From: Proteromonas lacertae
Lineage: Eukaryota; Sar; Bigyra; Opalinata; Proteromonadidae
Assembly: GCA_002245135.1 (NCBI GenBank)
Contig: NGBS01000306.1
Location: forward strand, 44,256 to 108,255
Direction of reading: 5' to 3'
Length of the DNA: 64,000 nucleotides
Below are positions 23,830-36,796 of the stretch, one piece after another. How positions within the stretch are numbered: position 1 is the stretch's first letter; each line of letters opens with the position of its first letter. The notes under the pieces are model-generated. The model had not been told where the DNA came from and made no database searches. It was given only the letters and a program-made list of their open reading frames with translations. Position numbers and translations under genes: made by a program.

Positions 23830-26110
23830 ATATCATATACAATATGCAAAAATAGATCATAATAGAGTATTATTGTCTTTATCACACCTTCTGCAATTGA
23901 ATTAAATCACATTTTAATTTTGGGTTATTCAAAATTTTGATAAAAATCTAATTTCGTTATTTTTGTTATATATTTACATAAAGATGATAATAAAAGTGAA
24001 TAAAAGCATAAGAGAAGAGGGGTATATTTTGTATTTATTTTTATGATAGATTATGTCGAAAATTGGTCGAAAGTGGTTTTGGTGATATAGAAGTGAAGAT
24101 TAGAGATAGTCGAATAATGTCAATCAAATCAATTTTAGTGAATGGAAATGAAACTCTAAAGAAACTGTTGTTAGATCGTGAGTTTGTAGGAGTTTTGGAG
24201 TTATATGAAGAAATCGAAGAAATTGGCTATTATGAGATGGAGAAATACTACAGTGGTGGTGAACTGATAATCTGTAAAGAGAGTGTGTGTGAAGTGTTGA
24301 TGTTTTGTTTATGTTATTGTGAAAAAGAGATAATAAATGATTGTTATGAATTTGTGAAGAATAATATAGATGATGAAGTATTAATGAAATTAATTCATAT
24401 CTGTAATGTATTTCCAGGATGTTTGAGAGAGATAGAAAACTTGAAAAATATGGAAATAGAAAAGCGAGGATATAAATATTTATATAATAATGAATATTTG
24501 TTGAGATTAGAAATGAATAATTTGATAGAGATATTAAATATGAAAGATATGATAATTTGAAGTGAGTTATGGTTATTAAATCGCTTATTAGAATGGTATA
24601 AATTCCAAAAGAATGAGAAAGATAATAAAGAGATTAAAGATGATTTTAAACAATTGATAGAAGAAAATATCGATTGTGAAAAGATAAAAGAGAAAGAGAT
24701 AGAAAAAGAGAATAAAGAAATGTTGAAAGAAATGAAAATAGAATTAAAGAAAAATGAATGTAAAAATCATATAGAAATGTATTTAATAAAAGATGATAGA
24801 ATTCAAAATATAGTAATCAACAATTACAATGAAGATAAAGATGAAGAAGACTTTAATGAAGAAGAAAGAGGAATATTGGATAAGATGAAAGAAGAAGAGT
24901 TAAATGATGAAATAATGTGTATATTAGAAATGAATAAAATAAAAATGACCGAAATAGTATTGATGATAATGAAATATAAGAATGTAAAAATGGAAAGTAT
25001 AAATACTAAAAATATATTTAAATAGAATATATCTCAAATATTGAAAAGAGAAATATATTTGATAGATTATGTATAGAATATAATGAAAATAAAAGAAATC
25101 GAACAATGAAATGTTTATGTTTATTTGTTGATGATAGAAAGAGTGTTTCAATAATAGAAGAAGTATGTGGAAAAGAGATTCTTTTTAGAATATTGAATGA
25201 AGATAATTATTTAAATTCCAAATCTAAAGAATTATTAATGGAATATATAAAAGAGAATAAATTGAGTTTCGAAGAAGAAGAAGAAATGATTGTAATAATG
25301 AAAGATAAAGAATTATTGAAAGAATTAAAAACAAAAGAAATCACATAATTTTCATATTCTCAATCAGAATATTCATTAGGATTATATGAAGAAATGTCAA
25401 TAATTCCTTCATTTGATGGAAATCGATGTGAATTTTCAATCAATCCTTCATTAGTTGATGGAATGATGATAGATCAAGAAAATGGAATAATTAATGGAAA
25501 AGTGAATAAAGAAATCAAAAATAGAGAATATGAAATAAGTTGTAAGAATAATCATAGTGAAAAGAATTTTAAAATATCATTAGAACTTATTGATGTAAAA
25601 TTTACAGAATTAAACAAAAGTGATGGAATATCAATCTCAAATAATGGAAAATTAATAACAATTACAATTTATGGTTGTTATTGTCATTGTTATTTAAATT
25701 TGAAAATGGAAAATGGAGTTTATCATATCAAATATAAATTTAATCAAAATGGAAGTGAATATGATGGTATAATGTTAGGATTATCAACTAATAATACATA
25801 TTCTGGTTATGATATTTATGAACAATCAACAACATGTAATTATTATGCATTTTATGGTGAAAGTAGAAATATTACTAGATATTGTCATATTGGAACAGTT
25901 GTTAATAAAAATCCAAATTTCAATAATCATGGAGATGGTTCAATTTATGAAGTGATAGTTGATATGAATAAAAGAGAGTTTTGGATTAGTCATAATAATT
26001 CATCTGCTGTTTTAATTGTTAAAGATTTACCTTCTCCATTATATTCATATGCTTCAGTTTGTGGACTTAAAACATCAATTGGATTATTATCAGTTTCTCA
26101 AAAAATCTAG
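23830..26110. repeat. Segmental duplication, left copy (pairs with 48925-51204)
   Basis: About 2.3 kb including roughly 150 bp upstream of the BTB-SPRY start is shared with 48925-51204, in the same orientation. By eye the match is near 90 percent or higher over long stretches; the 5' flank with the phrase TATTATTGTCTTTATCACAC is almost identical. The intervening 23 kb is not duplicated. Confidence 0.8.
23984..26110 (+). pseudogene. BTB-BACK-like-IgFold-SPRY family gene, copy 1 (broken)
   Basis: The family order is BTB (residues about 20-120), an alpha-helical Glu/Lys-rich BACK-like part, an Ig-like putative-binding domain (FSINPSL...GIINGKV, like the He_PIG/cadherin-like group), and a SPRY-like end (YEVIVDMNKREFWISHNNSSA, LPSPLYSYA). 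The ATG at 23984 (MIIKVNKS) matches the start of the 39.9 kb paralogue. The reading is interrupted by a frame change near 24035-24045, a TGA at 24558-24560, a change of frame around 25020-25025, and a TAA at 25346-25348 before FSYSQSEYS. All but the TGA recur in the copy at 49 kb, so they predate the duplication. BTB-BACK proteins usually serve as Cullin-3 adaptors; here that is only family inference. The gene is probably dead unless it is decoded unusually. Confidence 0.65.
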
Positions 26111-26369
26111 ATGTTAGTCTTTATTTATTAAACAAAATATCAAATTTACTTAAATTCAACATAGGTTTATATGAAGAAATAATCTTATCAGCATTAGGAT
26201 TTAAGTTACTCTATTTTTTATATTTCATTAAATATTGAACATATGAGATATGCAACCTCTTATCTGATAATTGATTGAGTTTGTATAATAAAATTGACTT
26301 TGTGATTGGGATGTGAATAATATGTAATTTTGATATTGATGCGTTATATCAATTCAATATTTTCTTTTC

Positions 26370-26830
26370 CAGCTATGGATACTTTGATTTTCTATCTATA
26401 ATATTAATATCATCTTTATCTACATTATCCTTTTCATCATCTAACTGTACTGGATACTTAATACATTTGTCCCCATCTCTAAATTCACTAATACTTTCGT
26501 TAGTTAATAACTTCATACTGTCATATATATAATCTACTTTGCGGTCAATCTATTATTAATGTTATAAATCCAGAATGACTTAAAATAAATCTACATTGCT
26601 TAAAGATTAGGATAATAAATATTCATTTTCCATCTATTTAAATATATATATGATAAAAATGAAATTATCCTTGTATTTACTTAGTATTTCTACTCATAAA
26701 CTCATAATTTCTTGATCAAAAGTTATAAATATATTTAGTTGAGGTAAATATTCATTATTATAGTAGAATGTATCATTGTCATACTCATTCAACATATTCT
26801 TTATATATTCCATTATAAATTTGCTTCAAT
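26370..26830 (-). pseudogene. Possible gene remnant, unknown
   Basis: Two stretches on the minus strand read as plausible protein. One begins at an ATG near 26815 (MEYIKNMLNEYDNDTFYYNN, continuing to a TGA near 26695). The other, at about 26390-26550, follows a TAATAG acceptor-like end and reads IDRKVDYIYDSMKLLTNES then FRDGDKCIKYPVQLDDEKD. Stops separate them and no intron pair joins them cleanly. No family was recognised. The rest of the interval from 26111 to 27065 is AT-rich spacer. Confidence 0.3.
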
Positions 26831-27065
26831 AATAAAAATTTTAGTTGCGGATGAATTTAGCACATTTACATTATATTTATATAAGCATTTTATGTGTAAT
26901 TAGTCACTAGACATAATATTAAAATGAAGAATGTAAATATTCAAAATATTACCTAATTATGACACTGTAAATGTCAATAATTATTTTATGTTTTTTTGAA
27001 GTTGTTTATTATACTATAAGCTTTAAAATACAACAACAAATAAAAATAAAAAAAAGTCTAATCTT

Positions 27066-28347
27066 TTATTCTATTTTAGCTTTCTTCTTATCCACATTAT
27101 CATCATCATCTTCTAACACAGCTTCTTCAAACTCATTTTCATCATCATCATCATCATACAGGTAGCTGGAATTATATTTCGTACTTGTCCTTCTACTTCT
27201 TTTCGTTGTGTCAGATGAGATATTACTATCACTCATATTCAACTCTTGGGATTGTTGCATTTGTTGTGTTGGTTTAGTACTATTATATACAGGATAATAT
27301 CTTTCTTCTCGAAAAGTATAGAATTTACAATCAATTGCTCCAGGTAAACCTTCTATCAACTCAGCTATGAATGGTTGAGCAAATCCAAATGTTTCTGGAC
27401 CAGATATACTAGTTCCAGCTTTATTAATACCAATTTTAGATTTAGCTTTTTTGATTTTTATCAACACTTGAACCCAAGATGCTGAACAAGATTTATTGAT
27501 AGAAGGATGAGTTGGATCATCACCAGCAGTCACTTTGAATAAAGGACCACTATCTCCACCATCACATATTTCACTTCGATAGATTGTTCTACTACTTGCA
27601 TCCATATAAGAAGTAGTTTCTCTTTCACTAATAAAACCAACTGGCCAAATATATTTGTCATTATAATAACTTCGTCTTGTATCTATATAACCTAATGAGA
27701 TTATTGTTAATCCTTTACATTGAATTGGTAATTTGGTCTTTTCTAATTGTTTTTTACATTTTTCATAGATTTCTTCCCTACTTAATGGTTTATCAGGTAT
27801 ATTATTATTATTATTACTTATATTATTATTATTATTATATGTATGACTATTATCATTATTATTATTATCTATTAGATTTGATATATTTGGTTTAGCTAAT
27901 ATTATATTATCATCATCAACCATATTTGGATCATCCCAAGGTGAAGATTGGAGTAAAATTCTTAATAAAAACTTGGCTCGTTTCATTAACAACGTATCAG
28001 TTAAAGGGCGAATATTACTGCAAGGATGATAAGCATCAGCTGAAAATGATTCATTTAGAAAACCACGAAATTCTTTATACTTTTTAAGATCACCTAAATT
28101 TCTAGATCCATATTGTTCAAGAAATATAAATAATATATAATCATGTAATTCAGGATTCCAACCTTCAGGCATTTCTTCATGTTGTTTTGGATGAGCTCGA
28201 TTGATTCTAACAATCCAATTCTTTACATTCTTTTCTCCACAAGGTAATATATTCTTTCTTAATATATTCAATAATTCCATTTGATCAACTATTCTAGTTG
28301 CTACATGATAACTAATGAAATTTGTTACAGTTAATTCTTCTGGATTT

Positions 28348-28379
<32 letters not shown>

Positions 28380-31300
28380 TATTGATGATGAATTATTATC
28401 TTTTTCTTTATCTTTTTTTGTCTTTGTTTTAGATGTTTTAGATAATTTTGATGTTTTTGATCCTTTCTTTGGTGTTGATTGTGTTGTTGTTACTGGCTCA
28501 GATTGACTTGGAGTTGGTGTTTCAATTGTGTTTGATTGAATATTACCTTCTGGTTGAGATTCAACTTGACTTGCTGATGGTGTATCTGTTGATATTTCTG
28601 TTTGTGTATTTGATTGACTTGACTCAACTTGACGTGAAGTAATTTCAGCTTGACTTGGAGTTGTTCCTTCTTCTGCTTGACTTGTCTCAGCTTGACTATT
28701 TGATTGACTTTGTGTTATTTCAATTTGACTATTATTTGCTGTTTCTGGTTGAGTTGTTGAGGGTGTTTCTGTTGTTTCCACTTGACTAGGTGTTGGAGTT
28801 AATTTCTTTCTATCAGGTGTTGAATTTGTAGTATTTTTAGGGTGAGAATCTTTTGATTTGCTTATTGAATTTGATGTAGTTATTCGATTAACTACTAAAT
28901 ATCGACAATATCTTTCCATCTCTAAGAATTTCAAATAAATTGAAGTCATTGGTTTATAATAGAATTTACCTTGACTGTATAAGAAATGATAAGGTCCATA
29001 AGGATCACTTAATAAATGATAACCTAAATCACAGGATGTATAATGATTTACACTCTTTATTTCAGGATTTACTGCTTTTATTGCTTTATTCACTACATTT
29101 GATAATACTTCTCCACATATTACTTTCACAAATTCATCATTATCAACTGTAAATTGATTTATATCTAATTTTAATGGATCTCCTTTATTATATGGATGAT
29201 TTTCAGGTAAACTATAACTCTCTAATGTATTTAATACACTTCGGAATTCATTCTTTGACCATAATGTACTTCGATTTGCTGCATCAAATTTATTATTCTT
29301 ACCTGATGAAGATGCTGAGGAATATCCACCATTTAATCTCACACCATTCTTTTTACCAATTATTACACCATCTGAATTTACATTATTACGTTGATAGGCT
29401 TGTAACAATCGAATTAATCTTCTGGCTAATAATGTGAATTTTGGCCATTCAGGATGTGCTAATAAAATTGCATTTTTAGTCAAACTGGTCGATGTTGTTG
29501 TTGTTGCTGCTGTTGTTGTTGTGTTTGATGATGTATCTTCTGTTTCCATTTCTGTTGATTCTTCTACTTCTTCTTTTACTTTTATTTTTTCTTCTTTAAC
29601 ATCATCAACTTTCTCATCTTTTACTTTATTTTCATCATTTTCATCTTCTTCGTCATCTTCTTTAGTTTTCTCATCACATACGAACAATGGAAAATGTTTA
29701 AAATGAAGTTCAGGATCTTTCATTATCTCCAATACACAGTTCCAACCATATTTACAGCAACCAACAAATAAACTATAATCATCATCTTTCTTCCACCAAT
29801 TATAAGGAACATTAATATTACCTTTTAATGGGATTATTTTATGTCTGTTCTCTGGTTTATATAATTCTAATTCATCTGCTATTACTCTAATATCATGTAA
29901 TGTTGATAATACTAACATATCTTTATTATATAAAGTAAACCATCTTTTCCATATTACTAAATCTTTTAATAATACATGTGGAGTATGATTAGATAAATCT
30001 ATTGGTTCATAACTGGAGAAATATTTCTTAAATTTTGGAGAACTTTTTGATTTTCCTTTCTTATCTTCCTCATTATTATTTTCATTATCATTATTATTTC
30101 TTACAATATCAGGATGAATATATTCTAAAACAGGAAATTCAGATCTTCTTTCAATGACAGCAGCTAAAGCTTCTCTTCTAGCAACAGAACCACTACCAAT
30201 ACCAGATTTAATATATTGTTCAATATCTGGAGCTGGAGTTGTTTTAACAATATTATATACTCTTACCCATTGAGCTATTATATGAACACAAAGTTCAGTG
30301 ACTTCTTGAACAGTATGTCTTCTATAAATACTACCAAGACTTTGTATTTCACTCCATTTACCAAAACCATACTGTTGTAAACCAGATATTACTTTATCTC
30401 TATCAGATTTAGACCATCTTAAACTACCATAACTCTCTTGTAAATCATCTCTATCATATCGATAATCACCATTACCATTCTCACCATTCTCATCATCTAT
30501 TAAACCAGTAAGAGTTAATCCCATACTATTACGAGTAGTTCTTCGATTATTATCTCTTCTATCATCCAATAACAATACTTCTGGTGGAAATGAATCTTCA
30601 ATTCCTGTATATTTCCTCCAAAAATCAGGATCATCAATATCTATTTCATCTGATAGTGTATTTGACACAAATGATGCTTTACTGAATAATGATTCACTAT
30701 CTTTACCTAATTGAACAGTTTGCGTTCTATTCTTTAAGATATCTTCAATATCTGCTTCCATAAAGGATTTACTTTCTTTTTCACTAATTCCTTCTTTTTC
30801 TTCTTGGAATATATGATAAGCACCATATTTTAATAAGTTTTCCATATCTTTCTTTGATAACATTAAATCTTTACTTTTACCTTCTTCTATATTATGTAAT
30901 ACTGCTTTATCTAAACCTAATTTCAAACTAGCTCTATTGAACATTTCTTGTTCATATGTCTTTCGTGTAATAAATCGATAAATCTTTACACTTTTCGTTT
31001 GACCAATTCTATGACATCGAGCTTGAGCTTGAATATCATTTTGAGGATTCCAATCACTATCAAACTCAATTACAGTATCAGCAGCAGTCAAATTAATACC
31101 AATACCACCTGCCTTTGTACTAATTAAGAATATAAACACATCAGAATCTTTCCTACTGAATCTATCAATCGCATTCTGTCTTGTCATTGTATTTGAAGTA
31201 CCATCAAATCTTTCATATTTATATCCTTTATATATTAAATAATCTTGAATTATATCCAACATTCTAACCATTTGACTGAATAATAATACTCTATGACCTT

Positions 31301-33539
31301 GCTCCTTTAATAATAATAATAATTTCTCTAATAATACCATTTTACCACTTGTTTTGATTAACATATCCATTGATTTATCATAGAAATTCTCATCTTTTTC
31401 ACTGATACTTTCTTCAGATAATATCTTTTCTTCTATTCCATTGATCAAATATGGATGATTGCATAACTTACGTAATTGCAACATCACATTCATTAATGAT
31501 GGAACAGCATTTTTAGCCATTCCTTGATACAAATAATGAGCATTCTTTTCATAGATTGCACGGTAATATCTCTTTTGAATTGTGGTTAATTCAACTTCAA
31601 TAATTGTCTCTTGTTTTGGTTTTAATTTCGTTTCAACATCTCCTTTCATTCTTCTTAGGAAATAGCCTTTTAATACTGTATGTAATTGATTTACTTGTGA
31701 CGCATCTTTAAGATTACCAAATTGCTCTTGGAATGTCTCTAAATCATCGAATTTATCAGGATCTATGATATTTAATAAACTAAATAATTCAGTTGTATCA
31801 TTTTGAATAGGTGTACCAGTTAATAAAACAGTATTACTTGCTTCAAAGGAGACAATAGTTGATCTAGTTTTATTATTCATTGATTTTAACTTATGAGCTT
31901 CATCTACTATCATTACTGACCATTTTATTTGTTGAAATACAGTTTCACATACTTTACATATTTCAGGTGTTGTTAAACAAATATCAAACAATGGTTTGCC
32001 TTGAGGATCAAGCCATTCATATTGATGAATCATTCCTCTTGATAGTGTATCACCATGATAAGTAACACTATAAAAATCACTCCATTCTTCTATTTCTCTT
32101 TTCCAATTAGGTAATGTTGATAATGGAACAATAATCAAATATGGTGGAGGTATTTTGAATAATGTATATAGATTCTGTATATAACAAATACTTTGAATGG
32201 TTTTACCTAAACCCATTTCATCTGCTAAAATACTATTTCTATTAACTATCCAATTCCATACTAGCCACTTTACACCTTCATATTGATAGTTTCTTAATTC
32301 ATTTCCATTCTTATATTTATCTAATATCTTTGTTTTTGCAATAACATCAGCATGTGGTCTCCATTCAGAAAGATGAAATTTTATCTTTGATTTATTCTTT
32401 CTATTATGATAAACTTCAATTGGATGTTCATAGTTATCACATTTTTTTAAATCATCTAAATACTCCCATGTTGATTCTTTGTAAGCTAAAGATTCCCATT
32501 TAACCAAATATTGATCTAAAGTCGGTGGATTGTTTATATCATCGTTTATTGTGGGAGTTGTTAATGTTGATGATGATGATGATGATGGTGTTGTTGTTTC
32601 ATCTTCTTCATTCTCTTCTTGCTCTTCTTCTTCTATTTCCATATTATCTTTTGTTGATTTCTTACTCTTTGATTGTCTTCTTTTCTTATTTCCTAAATCT
32701 AATTCTATTCTTTCATTATCTTCATCATCACTATCATCATTATCTTCTTCTTCTTCCATTTTGTTATTTTTCTTCTTGTTACTACTATCACTTTCATCAG
32801 ATTCATTCAATTTCTGTCTTTTTGATGGTCTGCCTCTCTTCTTAGGAGTAGAATTTGTTGATGATGTTGGTGATGATAAAGACTTTGGAGATTTCTTTGT
32901 TTTTCGTCTTGCCCGTTTCTTTGGCTTAGGAGGTATATAATTCTCATTGTCGATGGTTCTCATATCTAAAATTCTATCAATTTCTAAATACTCAGATTGA
33001 TGGTAAGGAAAATCTTCGTGTTGGAACTGGTATTCTAATTCATGCTTATGGTAACGGTTAATTTTTTGCTTCATATTATTACCTTCAAGATCTTCTAACT
33101 TATTCTGTAACTCCCAAGAACAATGAAGATAACTCAAATCGGCCCACTTGATGAATAACATTGTCACTTCAGTGTCATCTGCTGTGTCCATGTCCCAGCC
33201 AAATCTTGAGCCATTGTGAATGAAATGAGTGTTGATATTACTATATTTTTGTTTAAACTCTCCGAATTTCATGGTGGCTCGCCTTAAAATAATACCAACT
33301 TTCGGACAGGATCCATCATTTACTTGAAGTTTGGGTGTAGTGTTCGATCTATAAGTATCTACATCAGAATCGTTGCTCATATCATATTCGCTATAGTTTT
33401 TTGATGTTGACTTCGCTGTTGACAATGGAGTGGAAGAAAATGTGATGTTAAGCGGTTCATCATCGGAGGATTGGTTTTCACCTGGGAACTCGAGGTCATC
33501 TACTAACTCGTCTTCAAAATCGCTAGAATCAGAGGACAT
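27066..33539 (-). CDS. CHD-type chromatin remodeller (CHD6-9-like) with C-terminal FYRN/FYRC
   Basis: A single 2157-residue frame without introns. In order: an acidic Ser/Asp N-terminus; two chromodomains (LFIKWADLSYLHCSW near 125, QYLVKWESLAYKESTWEYL near 345) separated by a Lys/Glu low-complexity insert; SNF2 ATPase with Walker A ILADEMGLGKT near 436, box VDEAHKL near 545 and LTGTPIQND; helicase C with STKAGGIGINL and QARCHRIGQTK; a SANT/SLIDE-like segment near 1040 (QQYGFGKWSEI); a CHD6-9-type block near 1250 (WWKKDDDYSLFVGCCKYGW); an SQ/TQ-rich stretch at about 1583-1695; and FYRN/FYRC at about 1940-2065. It should slide or eject nucleosomes using ATP, bound to methylated histone tails through chromodomains. 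FYRN/FYRC is otherwise known from MLL/trithorax, plant KDM5 and TBRG1 proteins. The C-terminus is acidic, then basic. Confidence 0.9.
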
Positions 33540-33812
33540 TTTCTTTTAGAAGTTTGTAATTTTTGCAAAGATGATGATGATACAAGCTATTCTCAAAACT
33601 GCATCAGAAATTTCTGTCTTTTCATAGTCAAAAGATGAAGTAAGGCATTTCGTTGTAGTAATATTACTATTTCACATATTTTCATAGATTCAAGCATATG
33701 CATACCTTTTTTTACAATAATATTACAATTTCAATAAATTACTTAGAAAACAAGTATAAAAACACAACAATAGTGATAATAAATCAAGATATAATATATA
33801 AAACTCATAAAT

Positions 33813-36570
33813 TTAATGAGTTCTATGTTTTACTAAAATAAATTGAGATTCAGAAGAAACAGTCACAAAGAATGGTCCTAATTTATTCGGTTCAAAAGTA
33901 GCAGGCATAATATAATACGCTTCATTCTCAGAATTAGCTTCCAACATAAAACTATAAGGAGTTGAAACTTCATCCATTGGAACAAAGTCAGTTTGATCCC
34001 AAACTCTTCCTTCATAATGAATTGGAGTTGTATTAGTTCCTTTTTCAAAATCTTTATCTGTAGAAACGTAGAAACCAATCATACAACCTACACTATCTTT
34101 AGCTATCTCTTTAGTCCAAGCTTTGTGTGGCCTTCTTAACGTTATTGTAACTTGAGCTGTATTGAATAAGGTTAATTTGAACTTTGGATTTTCTTGGTTA
34201 TATTTGGGATGTAAATGCGAACCTCCAGCTTGATGTTCAACCCAAGCACCAGCTAATGTTTGGTTGTACTTTGGTGATAATTCTGCAATATCCATTGGAG
34301 TATCACTGTGGATTAATATACGATATTTACCTTCATAACCTGGTAATGATAAAGATGGAATAACAATTATTCCTTTTTTGATTATATCATTTGGTAATTT
34401 CTTTAATAACATTGAACCTAGTTTGGATTGAGCGTAGGATGTATTCTGTATGTATTTACAGTCAGTTGATGCATATACTCTTCTTTTACCTAATTCATAA
34501 ACAGACATATGAGTTATATCATCATTCTATATAAATAAAAGAAATAATAATAATAATAAATATACTCCAACATTACTCAATGTAGGTGAATTTAAATCAA
34601 CAACTCTTTTCACAGATCTATCTTCATAAGTACAAGGAACAATGGTTAAACCAATCTTTTGTTCGTTTTTACTTTCTTTTCTTGCTACAGCTTCACTATT
34701 CTGAATCATAGCTAATAATGTTGGTTTTGATCCTTCTGGGAATGTTATAATAAATTGAGGATTTTGACACCATTTAGGATTATAGATTAATGTATTTCCT
34801 TTGTGTGGAATAACAGTAGCTCCACCAGCACTATCAATTTCTCCATTTCTATGTCGCCATTTACCTGATACAGATACAGAATAAGTAGCTATAATAATAA
34901 TATTAATAATAAATAATGATAATATATATATATATATATATATATACTTTCTAATGGTTTAATATCAACTTCTTCTCTACTAAACACTCGTAATGTAAAT
35001 GATATTTCTACACCTGGTTTATCAGTACATACAATAATATTATATGATTTAGTTGGTAAAATCTTTACTGAACTAACTGATACTTCTCTACTGGGAGCAT
35101 TATATTGTAAAGAATCAGTCGAACTTTGAGCAACAATCTTAGATTCATTTAACTTCCACAATCTATTGAATTTTCGTTTCTTTCTTTCTACTACGATGAT
35201 ATATATTTGATGAGGTTGAGATTCTTTATGAAGATGATGATCGAATTGTACTAGTGATATAATACAGTCTGCTGGTTGCGAACAGGTCAATATATATTGA
35301 GGATTATTACACCATTGTGGATCTATATCTTCATTCGTATGTTTCATTCCTTTGTACAAATAATCTTCACCTGGTGGATCAAATGTATTGAATTTTCCAC
35401 TAGCCGTTTTCTCTTTCCATTCACTATGAACCAACAATCTATAAATATAAATATAAATAAAAATAGGTAAATAAATAAATATATTAATAATAAATATATA
35501 CTGTGTAAAATCTGAATCAAATATTCTAGTAACAAATAATACATTAAAAGCCCTCAATAAATCTTGATAAACCATCCAAAAGTAACCATCATTTGAAGCT
35601 CTATCAACTGTTCTTCCATTCTGTATTAATATTTGTGATATTTCAGGGAATGAATCCCATTTATCACTTTGTTTACTCCAGTCTCCATTCCATTCGTGTA
35701 AGAACCAAGTATTATATAATTGTACCATCTTTAAACCACCTACTTCTTGTACATATGTTATTACATAAGGATAATTGTGGGTAATACCTGAAGTTTGTAC
35801 AGGTTCTTCACTTTCAGTTTCTTCATTGCATATACATGCTAACATATATCCCCATTTGTTATAACGGATTAAACGACTCCATAATTCACCTTCTGCAATC
35901 ATTGATTCTATTGCTGGGGCATGAACTGAAATCTATTTTAAAATAATAATAATAATAATTATTATTATTATATGAAATACTTTATGGGAGATTCCACCAG
36001 TTAAATCAGCATAATATTCCTCTAATGTACATTTTTTAGTGTATTCAAAACTACCATATAATTTGGCAAATATCTTGACAAAGAGAGGAACGAAAAACTC
36101 ATCTGGATCATTTGTTCTACCAAATGCTGGGATTATTTTTTCGTTGTTTCGATAAGTTGGGATTTTGGTATCAACAGTAATATGAATCCATTCACCATTT
36201 TTAAATAATTGCACTGTGAACATACCTCTGTCTAACCAATCTGTTTCATTATCCTGAATGATAAGATTTTCGATAATATTTCTACTGTCTAGCATTACAC
36301 CTTGTAAAGCAGCAAGTAATGGGGTGTTATCTATCAAACCCTAAATACAAAATATATAAAAAATGTTACTTTGATCATTTGTCTTGGTGCACCTTTTTCT
36401 GAAAACAATACAGGATCAGATGCAATTTCTTGAGGTCTTCTCCACTCCATTCTTATTGGCATTCCGTCCTGAGTCAACTCTTCTGGTACTATATCCTTAT
36501 TAATGTAAACAGATTCATTAAGAGCACCAAATTGCTCATCTATATAGAAATCTTCATCATCAAAATCCAT
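33813..36570 (-). CDS. Calpain-like protein lacking the catalytic cysteine, with C2-like domains
   Basis: Six exons (introns 36341-36369, 35933-35980, 35439-35501, 34889-34947, 34527-34565; 29 to 63 nt) encode about 839 residues. The first third follows the calpain protease core: GLIDNTPLLAALQGVML aligns with the GxLGDCWFLAAL block, YGSFEYTKKCTLEEYYADLTGG with the core-domain end, and YNTWFLHEWNGDWS with the NPWG..EW.G block. The Cys and His positions are occupied by other residues; only the Asn is kept. So the protease is predicted inactive. Three C2-like (calpain domain III type) modules follow, with WCNNPQYILTC, GKWRHRNGEID..NPKWCQNPQFII and AGAWVEHQAGGS as landmarks. Dead calpain-like proteins of this kind exist in Dictyostelium; a membrane- or cytoskeleton-linked scaffold is a reasonable guess. 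Intron 34889-34947 contains a long TA run. Confidence 0.82.
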
Positions 36571-36796
36571 TTTAATTCAAAAAACGTCTTTTTCTAATTT
36601 TGAAACGTATTAATTTCAATTATTGTTCCATTTTTTAATTTTTATTATTTCTTATTATTTACTGAGATTCAGTATATATTAAATTTATAATATTGGTATA
36701 TTTTGTATTTAATATTATTAGTAATATAGTAGTTAGTGTTTTTATCTTTATTTCTATAATTGTCTATTTTTAATCAATATTTATATCCAAAATACA

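Noticed and set aside
24029-24050. A 19-nt intron GTATTTATTTTTATGATAG in BTB copy 1 that would restore the frame
   Set aside because: The paralogue at 39.9 kb has homologous residues (YNDNRLSRL versus YDRLCRKL) across the place, so the segment is coding; copy 2 lacks the GT.
25016-25030. Euplotes-like shifty stop AAA-TAG in the BTB copies
   Set aside because: The downstream frame is -1/+2, not +1, and nothing else in the window suggests a Euplotes-type code or frameshift signal.
27677-32940. Several open frames on the plus strand within the CHD gene (for example 28315-28506, 32530-32940)
   Set aside because: They are antisense shadows of low-complexity codons and give Leu/Tyr/Ser-only proteins without starts or families.
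34919-34947. TA repeat as a possible independent microsatellite locus
   Set aside because: It is the 5' part of a calpain-gene intron; it needs no separate explanation.
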